Shown here: positions 1 to 5,597 of the stretch, one piece after another
Numbering within the stretch: position 1 is the first letter of the stretch
Layout of the letters: the number at the start of each line of letters is the position of its first letter
Assembly (NCBI GenBank): GCA_900543205.1
Contig: UQQM01000052.1
Location: 1-6,286 of the forward strand
From: an uncultured Bacteroides sp.
GTDB lineage: Bacteria > Bacteroidota > Bacteroidia > Bacteroidales > UBA932
Direction of reading: 5' to 3'
DNA length: 6,286 bases
Program-made: the position numbers and the translations under genes
The notes under the pieces: model-generated
The model's input: only the letters and a program-made list of their open reading frames with translations
What the model was told of the DNA's origin: nothing
The model's database searches: none

Positions 1-49
1 GTCCGACGAGGACGACAGAGATGTCGCCAGCGCCGGACTCCCTTTTTTT
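1..49 (+). terminator. Possible intrinsic terminator of an upstream plus-strand gene
   Basis: The first bases can fold into an imperfect hairpin. GTCCG at 1-5 pairs with CGGAC at 34-38, and an inner CGACA/TGTCG stem (13-17 with 22-26) closes a GAGA tetraloop. Seven T residues follow at 43-49. This suits a rho-independent terminator for a gene left of the window. The four-base gap between stem and T-run and the internal mismatches weaken the call. No coding end can be assigned: all three plus frames reach a stop between 61 and 111, but none gives a recognisable C-terminus. Confidence 0.35.
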
Positions 50-61
50 ATATCCACTTCT

Positions 62-78
62 AACTATAAAAATTAGTT
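62..78. promoter_or_regulatory. Operator dyad 1 upstream of blaI
   Basis: A 17-base dyad with half-sites AACTAt (62-67) and TTAGTT (73-78) separated by five A residues; five of the six half-site pairs are complementary. It lies exactly 21 bp before an equivalent dyad, which is two helical turns, so two repressor dimers would bind the same face of the DNA. BlaI-family proteins are known to bind dyads as dimers and to repress their own operon. Assigning this site to BlaI is inference from position and symmetry. Confidence 0.55.
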
Positions 79-82
79 GATA

Positions 83-99
83 AACTAATAAATTTAGTT
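83..99. promoter_or_regulatory. Operator dyad 2, overlapping the -33 element
   Basis: AACTAA (83-88) and TTAGTT (94-99) form a perfect six-base inverted repeat around a five-base spacer. The right arm overlaps the TTG -33 element at 98-100, so a bound repressor would block RNA polymerase. The same bases also form a second perfect inverted repeat, ATTAGTT (72-78) with AACTAAT (83-89), made from the facing arms of dyads 1 and 2. This is the best candidate for the main BlaI operator. Confidence 0.6.
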
Positions 100-127
100 G
101 CATTAAAAGGAATTTTAGTTATCTTTG
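98..127 (+). promoter_or_regulatory. Bacteroidota-type promoter of blaI-blaR1
   Basis: TTG at 98-100 and TATCTTTG at 120-127 are separated by 19 bp. This matches the Bacteroidota primary-sigma consensus of a TTG-type -33 element and a TAnnTTTG -7 box. Transcription would start near 131-136, giving a leader of roughly 15-20 nt before the ATG at 150. There is no Shine-Dalgarno sequence. Both elements are overlapped by the TTAGTT repeats, which points to repression by occlusion. Confidence 0.75.
115..120. promoter_or_regulatory. Third in-phase half-site TTAGTT at the -7 box
   Basis: A third copy of TTAGTT lies exactly 21 bp after the copy at 94-99, which is itself 21 bp after the copy at 73-78. 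Its last T is the first base of the -7 box. The matching left arm expected near 104-109 is not recognisable (TAAAAG), so this is a half-site. It may let a further repressor subunit cover the -7 region. Confidence 0.4.
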
Positions 128-149
128 CTTCGAGACAAGATTTATCCAG

Positions 150-521
150 ATGAAGAAGCTTACTAAGAAAGAGGCGGAGATAATGAATCTCTTCTGGGAG
201 CACGGCGCGATGTTCGTGCGCGAGCTCCGCGAGCTCTATCCTGAACCGCGCCCCCATGTCAACACCCTCTCGACCATGGTCAGAATCCTTGAGTCGAACG
301 GCTATCTTTCCCATAAGGCCTTCGGTGCGAGTTATCAGTATTATCCTCTGGTTTCCAGGGAGGAGTACAGCCGGAGCAGCCTTAGCGGCGTGATTTCTTC
401 CTGTTTCGGGAATTCCTATCTCCGCGCTGTCTCCACGCTGGTGCGTGAAGAGAAGATTACTCTCGACGAGCTCCGCCAGCTTATCGACCAGATTGAGAAC
501 GGTTCCGCTTCGGGGCGATAA
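150..521 (+). CDS. blaI: BlaI/MecI/CopY-family transcriptional repressor
   Basis: A 123-residue protein, the usual length for the penicillinase-repressor family (Penicillinase_R). Residues 3-75 form the winged helix: LTKKEAEIMNLFW starts helix 1, and HVNTLSTMVRILESNGYLSHK (36-56) matches the family pattern of recognition helix followed by the start of the wing. The wing then leads to YQYYPLVSREEY (62-73). Residues 85-117 are helical and would form the dimerisation arm, which in studied members is cut by the partner protease to relieve repression. The start at 150 follows a good promoter. The next gene begins 12 bp after the stop, so the two are co-transcribed. The protein probably represses its own operon through the dyads at 62-120. 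Such pairs are common in Bacteroidota away from beta-lactamase genes, and no such gene lies nearby, so the symbol denotes family, not proven drug response. Confidence 0.9.
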   Translation: MKKLTKKEAEIMNLFWEHGAMFVRELRELYPEPRPHVNTLSTMVRILESNGYLSHKAFGASYQYYPLVSREEYSRSSLSGVISSCFGNSYLRAVSTLVREEKITLDELRQLIDQIENGSASGR

Positions 522-533
522 ACCTGTGCCGCC

Positions 534-1979
534 ATGCCCTTTCTGATTTATCAGCTCAAGCTTGCAGCGGCATTCCTGCTGCTCTATATATTCTTCCGGA
601 TATTCCTGGCCAAGGAGCCTTTGCACGCCTTCAACCGAATTGCCGTGCTGCTTTCGATTGTCATTGCCGCTGTTCTTCCTGCGTGCGTGATTACCTTTCA
701 TGTCGAGGCCGCTCCCTTGACTGCCGCAGTTTTCTCTGCCGGACCGGTCGAGCCTTCCTCTGACGGTCCGGGTTTCGACTGGGTTAGTCTGCTTCTTGCG
801 GTCTACATAGTCGGTGCCGCAGCCGTGCTGCTTTCGGGTATAGCATCCGTCATCTCCCTCATGCGCATTATATCTCGCGGAGAGAGGTTCAGGCAGTCCG
901 ATGGCACCGTCGTCGTGCTCGTGGATGAGCCCGTCGCGCCCATGAGCTGGATGAAGTTCATTATCCTCTCCCGTGAGGACTACAGTTCTGACCCGGAGGC
1001 GATAATGGTTCATGAGAAGGCCCACATACGGCTCGGGCATTCCGTGGACGTGCTGCTGGCGGACCTGTTTACAGCGCTGCAGTGGTTCAACCCGGCGGCC
1101 TGGATGATGCGCGACGACCTGCGCGCAATCCATGAATATCAGGCGGACGAAGAAGTCGTCAAATCAGGCATCGATGTCAAACAATATCAACTGTTGCTTG
1201 TGAAGAAGGCGTTCGGGGCGAACGGCCGGTCGGTTTCGAACAACTTCAATCACGGAGAACTCAAAAAAAGAATTACCATGATGTCAATGAAAAAGTCATC
1301 CGCCTTCAAGGCGTTGAAGTTCCTTTATGTGCTTCCCCTCGTATGCGCAGGGCTCGCGGCAAATGCGCGTCCTGTGTATGGAGTCCCTGAGAAAGTGGTC
1401 GAGAGCTACACGCTCAGCGGCGACATCAGCGTGGAGGTGGCCGGAGATTCGGCCAGCGTGGCAGATTTCCTTCCGGACAATGTGAAAATCTATATAGACG
1501 GAAAACTTGTCTCCAATGATGAGATGCAGGCTTTAGACGCTGAGAAGATCGCATCCATGAGCGTAATCAAGAACGGTGAGGAAAGCGCGATACACATCTT
1601 TACGGTGGACGCCCAGGTGCCCGAAAGCTCGGAGAGTAAGCTGCATGTCAAAATTCAGACATCGGATGACCCGGGGCTGACCGGAAACGGTCAGGAGAAC
1701 GGACGGCAGAAGAATCAGATGAGCGTTCGGATTGCGCGCGAAGGCCATTCCGGTACGATTGACATATCACTGCCGGATGATGCCCGGCTTGACGATACCG
1801 GCAAGGAGGACTTGTCGCTCAAGATGGAGGAACTGCCGGATTACTACGTTGACGGGAAGAAGGTCGGCTATGATACTTTCAGGACAATGTCCCCGGAGGA
1901 TCTCGAGTCGATTGTGGTCAGCAAGCCGGACGGCCCCGATGGAAAGGGGCGCATAGACGTCACCACGAAGGAGAAATAG
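534..1979 (+). CDS. M56 (BlaR1-type) membrane metallopeptidase with duplicated plug-like C-terminal modules
   Basis: A 481-residue membrane protein, the likely sensor and protease partner of BlaI. Predicted membrane helices lie at about 5-25, 36-56, 83-112 and 261-278. The zinc-peptidase motif is H160-E161-K-A-H164, followed by HEYQADE, where E201 is the probable third metal ligand; the active site faces the cytoplasm in known M56 proteins. The conserved PVAPMSWMKFIIL stretch precedes it. The periplasmic tail (about 280-481) has none of the penicillin-binding motifs of BlaR1/MecR1. It carries two related segments, at 316-358 and 436-480, each with (Y)(I/V)DGK, then a D/PE-(K/D)-(I/L)-(A/E)S-(M/I) core, the second ending KGRIDVTTKE. 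These resemble the DG...PEDIESIEVLK...GVILITTK plug segment of TonB-dependent receptors. The ligand is unknown. The gene lies 12 bp behind blaI and ends at a strong terminator. Confidence 0.88.
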   Translation: MPFLIYQLKLAAAFLLLYIFFRIFLAKEPLHAFNRIAVLLSIVIAAVLPACVITFHVEAAPLTAAVFSAGPVEPSSDGPGFDWVSLLLAVYIVGAAAVLLSGIASVISLMRIISRGERFRQSDGTVVVLVDEPVAPMSWMKFIILSREDYSSDPEAIMVHEKAHIRLGHSVDVLLADLFTALQWFNPAAWMMRDDLRAIHEYQADEEVVKSGIDVKQYQLLLVKKAFGANGRSVSNNFNHGELKKRITMMSMKKSSAFKALKFLYVLPLVCAGLAANARPVYGVPEKVVESYTLSGDISVEVAGDSASVADFLPDNVKIYIDGKLVSNDEMQALDAEKIASMSVIKNGEESAIHIFTVDAQVPESSESKLHVKIQTSDDPGLTGNGQENGRQKNQMSVRIAREGHSGTIDISLPDDARLDDTGKEDLSLKMEELPDYYVDGKKVGYDTFRTMSPEDLESIVVSKPDGPDGKGRIDVTTKEK

Positions 1980-2003
1980 CGCCGGCACCCAGGCCGATAA
2001 CGG

Positions 2004-2039
2004 AAAAGAGGTCCGGAAGATTCCGAACCTCTTTTTCTT
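2004..2039 (+). terminator. Intrinsic terminator after the M56 gene, probably bidirectional
   Basis: AAAAGAGGT at 2004-2012 pairs perfectly with ACCTCTTTT at 2027-2035. After one C.A mismatch, CGGA (2014-2017) pairs with TCCG (2022-2025) around an AGAT loop. The stem runs into CTTTTTCTT on the plus strand. The left arm begins with four A residues, so the minus-strand transcript would end in UUUU, and the same hairpin can stop the tRNA transcript arriving from the right. Confidence 0.85.
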
Positions 2040-2048
2040 ATTCTTATG

Positions 2049-2122
2049 TCGGGATGATCTGACTCGAACAGACGACCCCCACGTCCCTAACGTGGTGCGC
2101 TAGCCAACTGCGCCACATCCCG
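2049..2122 (-). tRNA. tRNA-Pro, anticodon AGG
   Basis: Read on the minus strand, a full cloverleaf folds. The acceptor stem CGGGATG/CATCCCG has seven pairs with discriminator A73. The D arm is GCGC/GCGC with a nine-base loop that includes GG. The anticodon stem is CCACG/CGTGG with loop TTAGGGA. A five-base variable loop follows, then a T arm GTCTG/CAGAT with loop TTCGAGT and one G-U pair. U33 is fixed, so the anticodon is A34-G35-G36 (complement of 2086-2088), reading the proline codon CCU. The first pair C1-G72, discriminator A and G37 all fit tRNA-Pro. CCA is not encoded. A34 is unusual in bacterial proline tRNAs. Confidence 0.9.
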
Positions 2123-2140
2123 ATTCCTCAAATGGGACTG

Positions 2141-2148
2141 CAAATGTA
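2141..2148 (-). promoter_or_regulatory. -7 box of the tRNA-Pro promoter
   Basis: On the minus strand this reads TACATTTG, a full match to the Bacteroidota -7 consensus TAnnTTTG. It lies 18 bp before the mature 5' end of the tRNA, which suits a start site a few bases upstream of it and a short 5' leader for RNase P to remove. No clear TTG -33 element is visible at the usual distance. Confidence 0.55.
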
Positions 2149-2179
2149 GTCAAATTTTTTGAATGTTGATATACCGGAG

Positions 2180-2204
2180 GCTGATTTTTGAAGAAAAAAT
2201 CAGC
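2180..2204 (-). terminator. Stem-loop at the glycosyltransferase stop codon, possible terminator
   Basis: GCTGATTTTT (2180-2189) pairs perfectly with AAAAATCAGC (2195-2204) around a five-base loop. The arm overlaps the first base of the glycosyltransferase TAG codon on the minus strand. The AT-rich stem is not followed by a U-run in the direction of transcription, so it is a poor classical terminator. It could mark or protect the 3' end of the transcript. Without it, transcription would read on into the tRNA gene, which has the same orientation. Confidence 0.35.
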
Positions 2205-3154
2205 TAAAGTTCGTCTTTTATGTTGTAGCGGTTCCTGTCGCCCGAACTGCGTGCAATCATTTCCCCGAGGAAACCCGCCAGGAAGAGAATGACGCCCAGA
2301 ATCACGGCCACCAGCGCCAGGTAGAACAGCGGCTGGTCGGTGACCGGCCTGAACTTGAGTCCCTGTGCCTGGTTGACCAGCTTGGCGACTATGATCCATA
2401 TAGTCATAACGAAGCCTATGAAGAACATCAGCAGGCCGCTATACCCGAAGAAGTGCATGGGCTGCTTGCTGAATTTCGTGAGGAACCACAGCGACATCAG
2501 GTCGAGGAAGCCGTTGATGAACCTCTCGGCCCCGAACTTGCTCTTCCCGTACTTGCGCTTCTGGTGATGCACGGGTTTTTCTCCTATCCTGGTGAATCCC
2601 GCGTTCTTCGCCAGATAGGGGATGTAGCGGTGCATCTCTCCGTAAACCTCGATGTTCTTGACAACTTCGCTGCGGTAGGCCTTGAGCCCGCAGTTCATGT
2701 CGTGGAGCCTGATCCCGGTGATTCGGCGCGCCGTGGCGTTGTACAGCTTGGAGGGGAGGTTCTTGGTGATGGCGTTGTCCTGCCTGTGCTGCTTCCATCC
2801 CGAGACGAGGTCGTAGTCCTGCCCGGTGACCATGCGGTACATCTCCGGAATCTCGTCGGGCGAGTCCTGCAGGTCTGCGTCCATAGTGAACACCACGTCT
2901 CCGGAGGCCTTGGCGAAGCCGCAGTAGAGCGCTGCCGATTTGCCGTAGTTGCGGCGGAAGGATATGCCGTGCAGGCAGGGATGCTCAGCGGCCAGCTGCC
3001 TGACCGTCTGCCAGGATCCGTCGGTGCTGCCGTCGTCTATGATTATTATTTCGTAGGAATATGAGTTCGCGGCCATCACCCGTTCTATCCAGGCCACGAG
3101 TTCCGGGAGTGATTCGCGCTCGTTGTAGGCGGGTATGACTACTGAAATGTCCAT
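2204..3154 (-). CDS. Family 2 glycosyltransferase, DPM1/ArnC/GtrB-like, membrane-anchored
   Basis: A 316-residue GT-A fold enzyme, normal for polyprenyl-phosphate glycosyltransferases. The nucleotide-sugar site begins with VVIPAYNE (5-12) and D40-D-G-S-T-D-G. The metal-binding DxD is MDADLQDSP with D92 and D94. NCGLKAYR (154-161) and the RKYGKSKFG loop (200-208) are typical of the DPM1-like subgroup. Two C-terminal membrane helices, about 234-258 and 274-298, anchor the catalytic domain on the cytoplasmic face. Family members move a sugar from UDP or GDP to undecaprenyl phosphate for lipid A, O-antigen or other envelope modification; sugar and acceptor cannot be read from sequence. The ATG lies three bases after the stop of the DUF4199-like gene, so the two are co-transcribed and probably translationally coupled. 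No flippase or acceptor transferase is seen in the window. Confidence 0.9.
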   Translation of the reverse strand: MDISVVIPAYNERESLPELVAWIERVMAANSYSYEIIIIDDGSTDGSWQTVRQLAAEHPCLHGISFRRNYGKSAALYCGFAKASGDVVFTMDADLQDSPDEIPEMYRMVTGQDYDLVSGWKQHRQDNAITKNLPSKLYNATARRITGIRLHDMNCGLKAYRSEVVKNIEVYGEMHRYIPYLAKNAGFTRIGEKPVHHQKRKYGKSKFGAERFINGFLDLMSLWFLTKFSKQPMHFFGYSGLLMFFIGFVMTIWIIVAKLVNQAQGLKFRPVTDQPLFYLALVAVILGVILFLAGFLGEMIARSSGDRNRYNIKDEL

Positions 3155-3157
3155 CTG

Positions 3158-3712
3158 CTACTGCCTGTTGAAGTCTTCGCCGGCGAAAGGGTTGCGCGGC
3201 GGGATGTTGCGCGAGAAGATCGCGGCGACGACTGTCCCGTAGAGGAAGCAGTATATGAGGTTCCCGAAGAAGCTGTAGGTCGGGAGCATCGGGGCGATCT
3301 CCTCGGCCATCGCGATGCTGTCGCTGTCCATCATCGGGTTCTGCCGTATGATGTCGAGCGCCATGTCGATGGTCTCGGGGGCGATGAACATCATGTACGC
3401 CATGTAGAATGCCGAGTATACGAGTGCGGAAAGCAGGGCCGTGAGCATGCCGAAGCGGAATACCCTCGAATTGTCGGCTTCAGGGTCCATTTGCGAGAAG
3501 CGCCGCATGAAAAGGCGCATCAGCAGCAGGCTGCCGATGAATTTCGCCGCCCACAGCAGGGTGTTGGCTACGCTTATCGTCATCATCACTCCGGTGCTGC
3601 CGCTGTCCGCCTTGCCGAGCAGCCATGTGAGCAGCATGTATAGGATGGAAACGCCGCCGAGAACGAGACCGGCCTTCGCGGCGCCGTTCAGAAATATGTT
3701 CTTTTCAGCCAT
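3158..3712 (-). CDS. DUF4199-like four-helix membrane protein
   Basis: A 184-residue protein of unknown function. It has four hydrophobic helices (about 12-32, 46-67, 87-110 and 145-167), an acidic loop between helices 3 and 4, and a short polar tail [14 protein letters not shown]. Length, helix layout and position before a GT2 gene fit the DUF4199 family of Bacteroidota; that assignment is from memory of the family, not a search. The reading frame opens further upstream to an ATG at 3823, but that would run through the promoter region and into thrS on the other strand, so the ATG at 3712 (MAEKNIF) is chosen. A -7 box lies only eight bases before this ATG, so the mRNA may be almost leaderless. 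It probably works with, or helps place, the glycosyltransferase. Confidence 0.75.
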   Translation of the reverse strand: MAEKNIFLNGAAKAGLVLGGVSILYMLLTWLLGKADSGSTGVMMTISVANTLLWAAKFIGSLLLMRLFMRRFSQMDPEADNSRVFRFGMLTALLSALVYSAFYMAYMMFIAPETIDMALDIIRQNPMMDSDSIAMAEEIAPMLPTYSFFGNLIYCFLYGTVVAAIFSRNIPPRNPFAGEDFNRQ

Positions 3713-3720
3713 AACGAAGA

Positions 3721-3728
3721 CAAAGATA
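3721..3728 (-). promoter_or_regulatory. -7 box for the DUF4199-glycosyltransferase operon
   Basis: On the minus strand this reads TATCTTTG, a perfect TAnnTTTG box. Only eight bases (3713-3720) separate it from the ATG at 3712, so the predicted start site falls 0-5 bases before the start codon. A TTGG on the minus strand (3744-3747) could act as the -33 element, but its spacing of about 16 bp from the box is short for this promoter class. Confidence 0.5.
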
Positions 3729-3763
3729 ATAAAAAAGCAGAAGCCAAGTTGGAAAAATATTCC

Positions 3764-3771
3764 TATCTTTG
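3764..3771 (+). promoter_or_regulatory. -7 box of the thrS-infC-rpmI operon
   Basis: TATCTTTG matches TAnnTTTG exactly, is identical to the blaI box, and sits 23 bp before the thrS ATG, almost the same as the 22 bp at blaI. No TTG is seen 19-21 bp upstream. The predicted leader is about 15-20 nt, too short for a T-box or an E. coli-type thrS operator, so tRNA-sensing or structured ThrRS autoregulation upstream of thrS is unlikely. Confidence 0.6.
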
Positions 3772-3794
3772 TCCGCTTAAAAACAAATGATGTT

Positions 3795-5585
3795 ATGCTG
3801 ACAATTGCATTTACCGACGGCACCGTCCGTCCCTGGGACGACGACGAGGCGAAAAGGATATTCTGGCACTCTTCCGCCCACCTTATGGCGGAGGCGCTGG
3901 AGGCTCTCTACCCGGGTGTGAAGTTCGGTGTGGGCCCTGCCGTCGAAACGGGGTTCTACTATGATGTGGACCTCGGAGGCAGGCAGATTTCCGATTCCGA
4001 CCTGAAGGCGATCGAGGACAAGATGAAGGAGCTCGCGAAGTCCAAGGAGACTTTCGAATGCAGGAAGGTTTCCAAGGCCGAGGCCCTGGACTATTTCACC
4101 AGGAAGGGCGACCAGTACAAGTGCGAACTCATAAACGAGCTTGAGGACGGGACCATCACGTTCTACACGAACGGAAACTTCACCGACCTCTGCCGCGGCC
4201 CGCACGTCAAGCATGTCGATGACATCAAGGCAATCAAGCTGACCGCCATCGCCGGCGCCTATTGGAAGGGGGACCAGGAGCGCGAGCAGCTCACCAGAAT
4301 CTATGGCGTGACCTTCCCCAAGAAGAGCATGCTCGACGAATATCTCCAGATGATGGAGGAGGCCAAGAAGAGGGACCACCGCAAGCTCGGCAAGGAAATG
4401 GAGCTGTTCACCTTCTCCAGCCGCGTCGGCCTCGGACTTCCCCTGTGGCTGCCCCGTGGCGCCGTGATGCGCAACGTGCTCGAGAACTTCCTGCGCAAGA
4501 AGCAGGCCGAGCTCGGGTATCTGCCTGTCGTGACTCCGCATATCGGGGCCAAGGAACTTTACGTGACGTCCGGCCACTACGCAAAATACGGCAAGGATTC
4601 GTTCCAGCCCATCCATACTCCCCAGGAGGGGGAAGAATACATGCTCAAGCCGATGAACTGCCCTCACCATTGCGAGATCTACCGCAGTTCACCGCGCTCC
4701 TACAAGGACCTGCCCCTCCGTTTCGCGGAATTCGGAACCGTCTACCGCTATGAGCAGAGCGGCGAGCTGCACGGCCTTACGAGGGTGCGCGGCTTCACCC
4801 AGGATGACGCCCACCTTTTCTGCCGTCCGGACCAGCTGCAGGAGGAGTTCGAGAAGGTCATAGACCTCATCCTCTACGTCTTCAAGACGCTGAAGATGAC
4901 CGACTACATGGCCCAGGTGTCCCTGCGCGACCCCGACAACAGGGAGAAATACATCGGAACCGACGAGAACTGGGAGAAGGCGGAGAACGCGATTATCGTG
5001 GCCGCCGAGAAGAAGGGGCTGAAGACCGTGGTGGTCAAGGGCGAGGCCGCATTCTACGGGCCCAAGCTCGATTTCATGGTCAAGGATGCGATCGGACGCC
5101 GCTGGCAGCTCGGAACCATACAGGTGGACTACAACCTTCCCGAGAGGTTCCAGCTCGAGTATATCGACTCCGACGGAAGCCGCAAGCGTCCCGTCATGAT
5201 ACACAGGGCGCCCTTCGGTTCGATTGAGAGATTCACCGCCGTGGTGCTCGAACATACCGCCGGACATCTTCCCGTATGGCTTGCCCCCGATCAGGTTAAG
5301 ATACTGCCAATCAGCGAAAAGTATGCGGATTATGCGGAAAAAGTTTGCGAATTGCTTAAAAATTCCGAAATTCGCGCTTCCGTTGATTCCCGTAATGAAA
5401 CCCTCGGAAAGAGAATCCGCGACATAGCGCTCTACAGGGTGCCTCTGCTCGCGATAGTGGGTGAAAAGGAAGTCGGCGAGAATGCCGTGTCCGTACGTCA
5501 CGAAGGCGTCGACAAGGGCAGTATGGGTGTAGGACAGTTTGTAGATTATATAAAGTCAGTCGTTGCTGACGAACTAAAGATTTAG
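3795..5585 (+). CDS. thrS: Threonine--tRNA ligase with a truncated TGS domain
   Basis: ThrRS charges tRNA-Thr with threonine in the cytoplasm. The product is 596 residues, against about 640-650 in E. coli and Bacteroides. The editing domain is intact: H25-xxx-H29 in WHSSAHL and DLCRGPH with C133 and H137. The class II core has motif 2 in [13 protein letters not shown] (309-321) and motif 3 in [13 protein letters not shown] (468-480). The zinc ligands are C289 (PMNCP), H340 (QDDAH) and H470 (MIHRA). The anticodon-binding domain is about 497-596. The N-terminal TGS domain, about 60 residues in other ThrRS, is cut down to some 14 residues ([14 protein letters not shown]) joined directly to the editing domain. 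The frame is open upstream to 3441, but that lies antisense to the DUF4199-like gene and before the promoter, so 3795 is chosen. infC follows after 12 bp. Confidence 0.95.
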   Translation: MLTIAFTDGTVRPWDDDEAKRIFWHSSAHLMAEALEALYPGVKFGVGPAVETGFYYDVDLGGRQISDSDLKAIEDKMKELAKSKETFECRKVSKAEALDYFTRKGDQYKCELINELEDGTITFYTNGNFTDLCRGPHVKHVDDIKAIKLTAIAGAYWKGDQEREQLTRIYGVTFPKKSMLDEYLQMMEEAKKRDHRKLGKEMELFTFSSRVGLGLPLWLPRGAVMRNVLENFLRKKQAELGYLPVVTPHIGAKELYVTSGHYAKYGKDSFQPIHTPQEGEEYMLKPMNCPHHCEIYRSSPRSYKDLPLRFAEFGTVYRYEQSGELHGLTRVRGFTQDDAHLFCRPDQLQEEFEKVIDLILYVFKTLKMTDYMAQVSLRDPDNREKYIGTDENWEKAENAIIVAAEKKGLKTVVVKGEAAFYGPKLDFMVKDAIGRRWQLGTIQVDYNLPERFQLEYIDSDGSRKRPVMIHRAPFGSIERFTAVVLEHTAGHLPVWLAPDQVKILPISEKYADYAEKVCELLKNSEIRASVDSRNETLGKRIRDIALYRVPLLAIVGEKEVGENAVSVRHEGVDKGSMGVGQFVDYIKSVVADELKI

Positions 5586-5590
5586 GAGGA
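5584..5590 (+). promoter_or_regulatory. Strong Shine-Dalgarno sequence that sets the infC start
   Basis: AGGAGGA overlaps the last two bases of the thrS TAG codon and lies seven bases before the in-frame ATA at 5598. It is a near-perfect match to the 16S rRNA anti-Shine-Dalgarno. The other starts in this window lack such a site, as is usual in Bacteroidota, so its presence here strongly supports initiation at the non-AUG codon. Confidence 0.75.
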
Positions 5591-5597
5591 CCAGACC

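Noticed and set aside
1..57. Possible minus-strand gene starting at GTG 57 and running off the left edge
   Set aside because: Only 19 codons are visible, with a low-complexity Ser-rich product, no TAnnTTTG box on that strand and no Shine-Dalgarno site.
60..1133. Long minus-strand open frame (357 codons) opposite blaI and the M56 gene
   Set aside because: It is antisense to two clearly recognised genes, resembles no known family, and its composition is that of a reverse shadow of GC-rich coding DNA.
150..1979. Beta-lactam resistance locus (blaI-blaR1 with a beta-lactamase)
   Set aside because: No beta-lactamase or penicillin-binding sensor motif is present, and the neighbouring genes are a tRNA and housekeeping genes. 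Only the regulatory protein families are shared.
2453..3064. Plus-strand open frame of 203 codons opposite the glycosyltransferase
   Set aside because: The minus-strand GT2 protein has all family motifs across this stretch; the plus-strand product is a Val/Leu-rich shadow without promoter or neighbours.
3441..3794. N-terminal extension of ThrRS from an upstream ATG that might supply the missing TGS domain
   Set aside because: The translated stretch does not resemble TGS, lies antisense to the DUF4199-like gene and precedes the thrS -7 box, so it would not be in the mRNA.
3713..3823. 37-residue N-terminal extension of the DUF4199-like protein
   Set aside because: It would cross both -7 boxes and the first codons of thrS; the ATG at 3712 gives a normal four-helix protein.
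3777..4670. Minus-strand open frame of 297 codons opposite thrS
   Set aside because: ThrRS motifs cover the region on the plus strand. The minus product is a Leu/Val/Gly/His-rich antisense translation.
4689..5501. Minus-strand open frame of 270 codons opposite the 3' half of thrS
   Set aside because: It is antisense to the ThrRS catalytic and anticodon-binding domains and shows no domain of its own.
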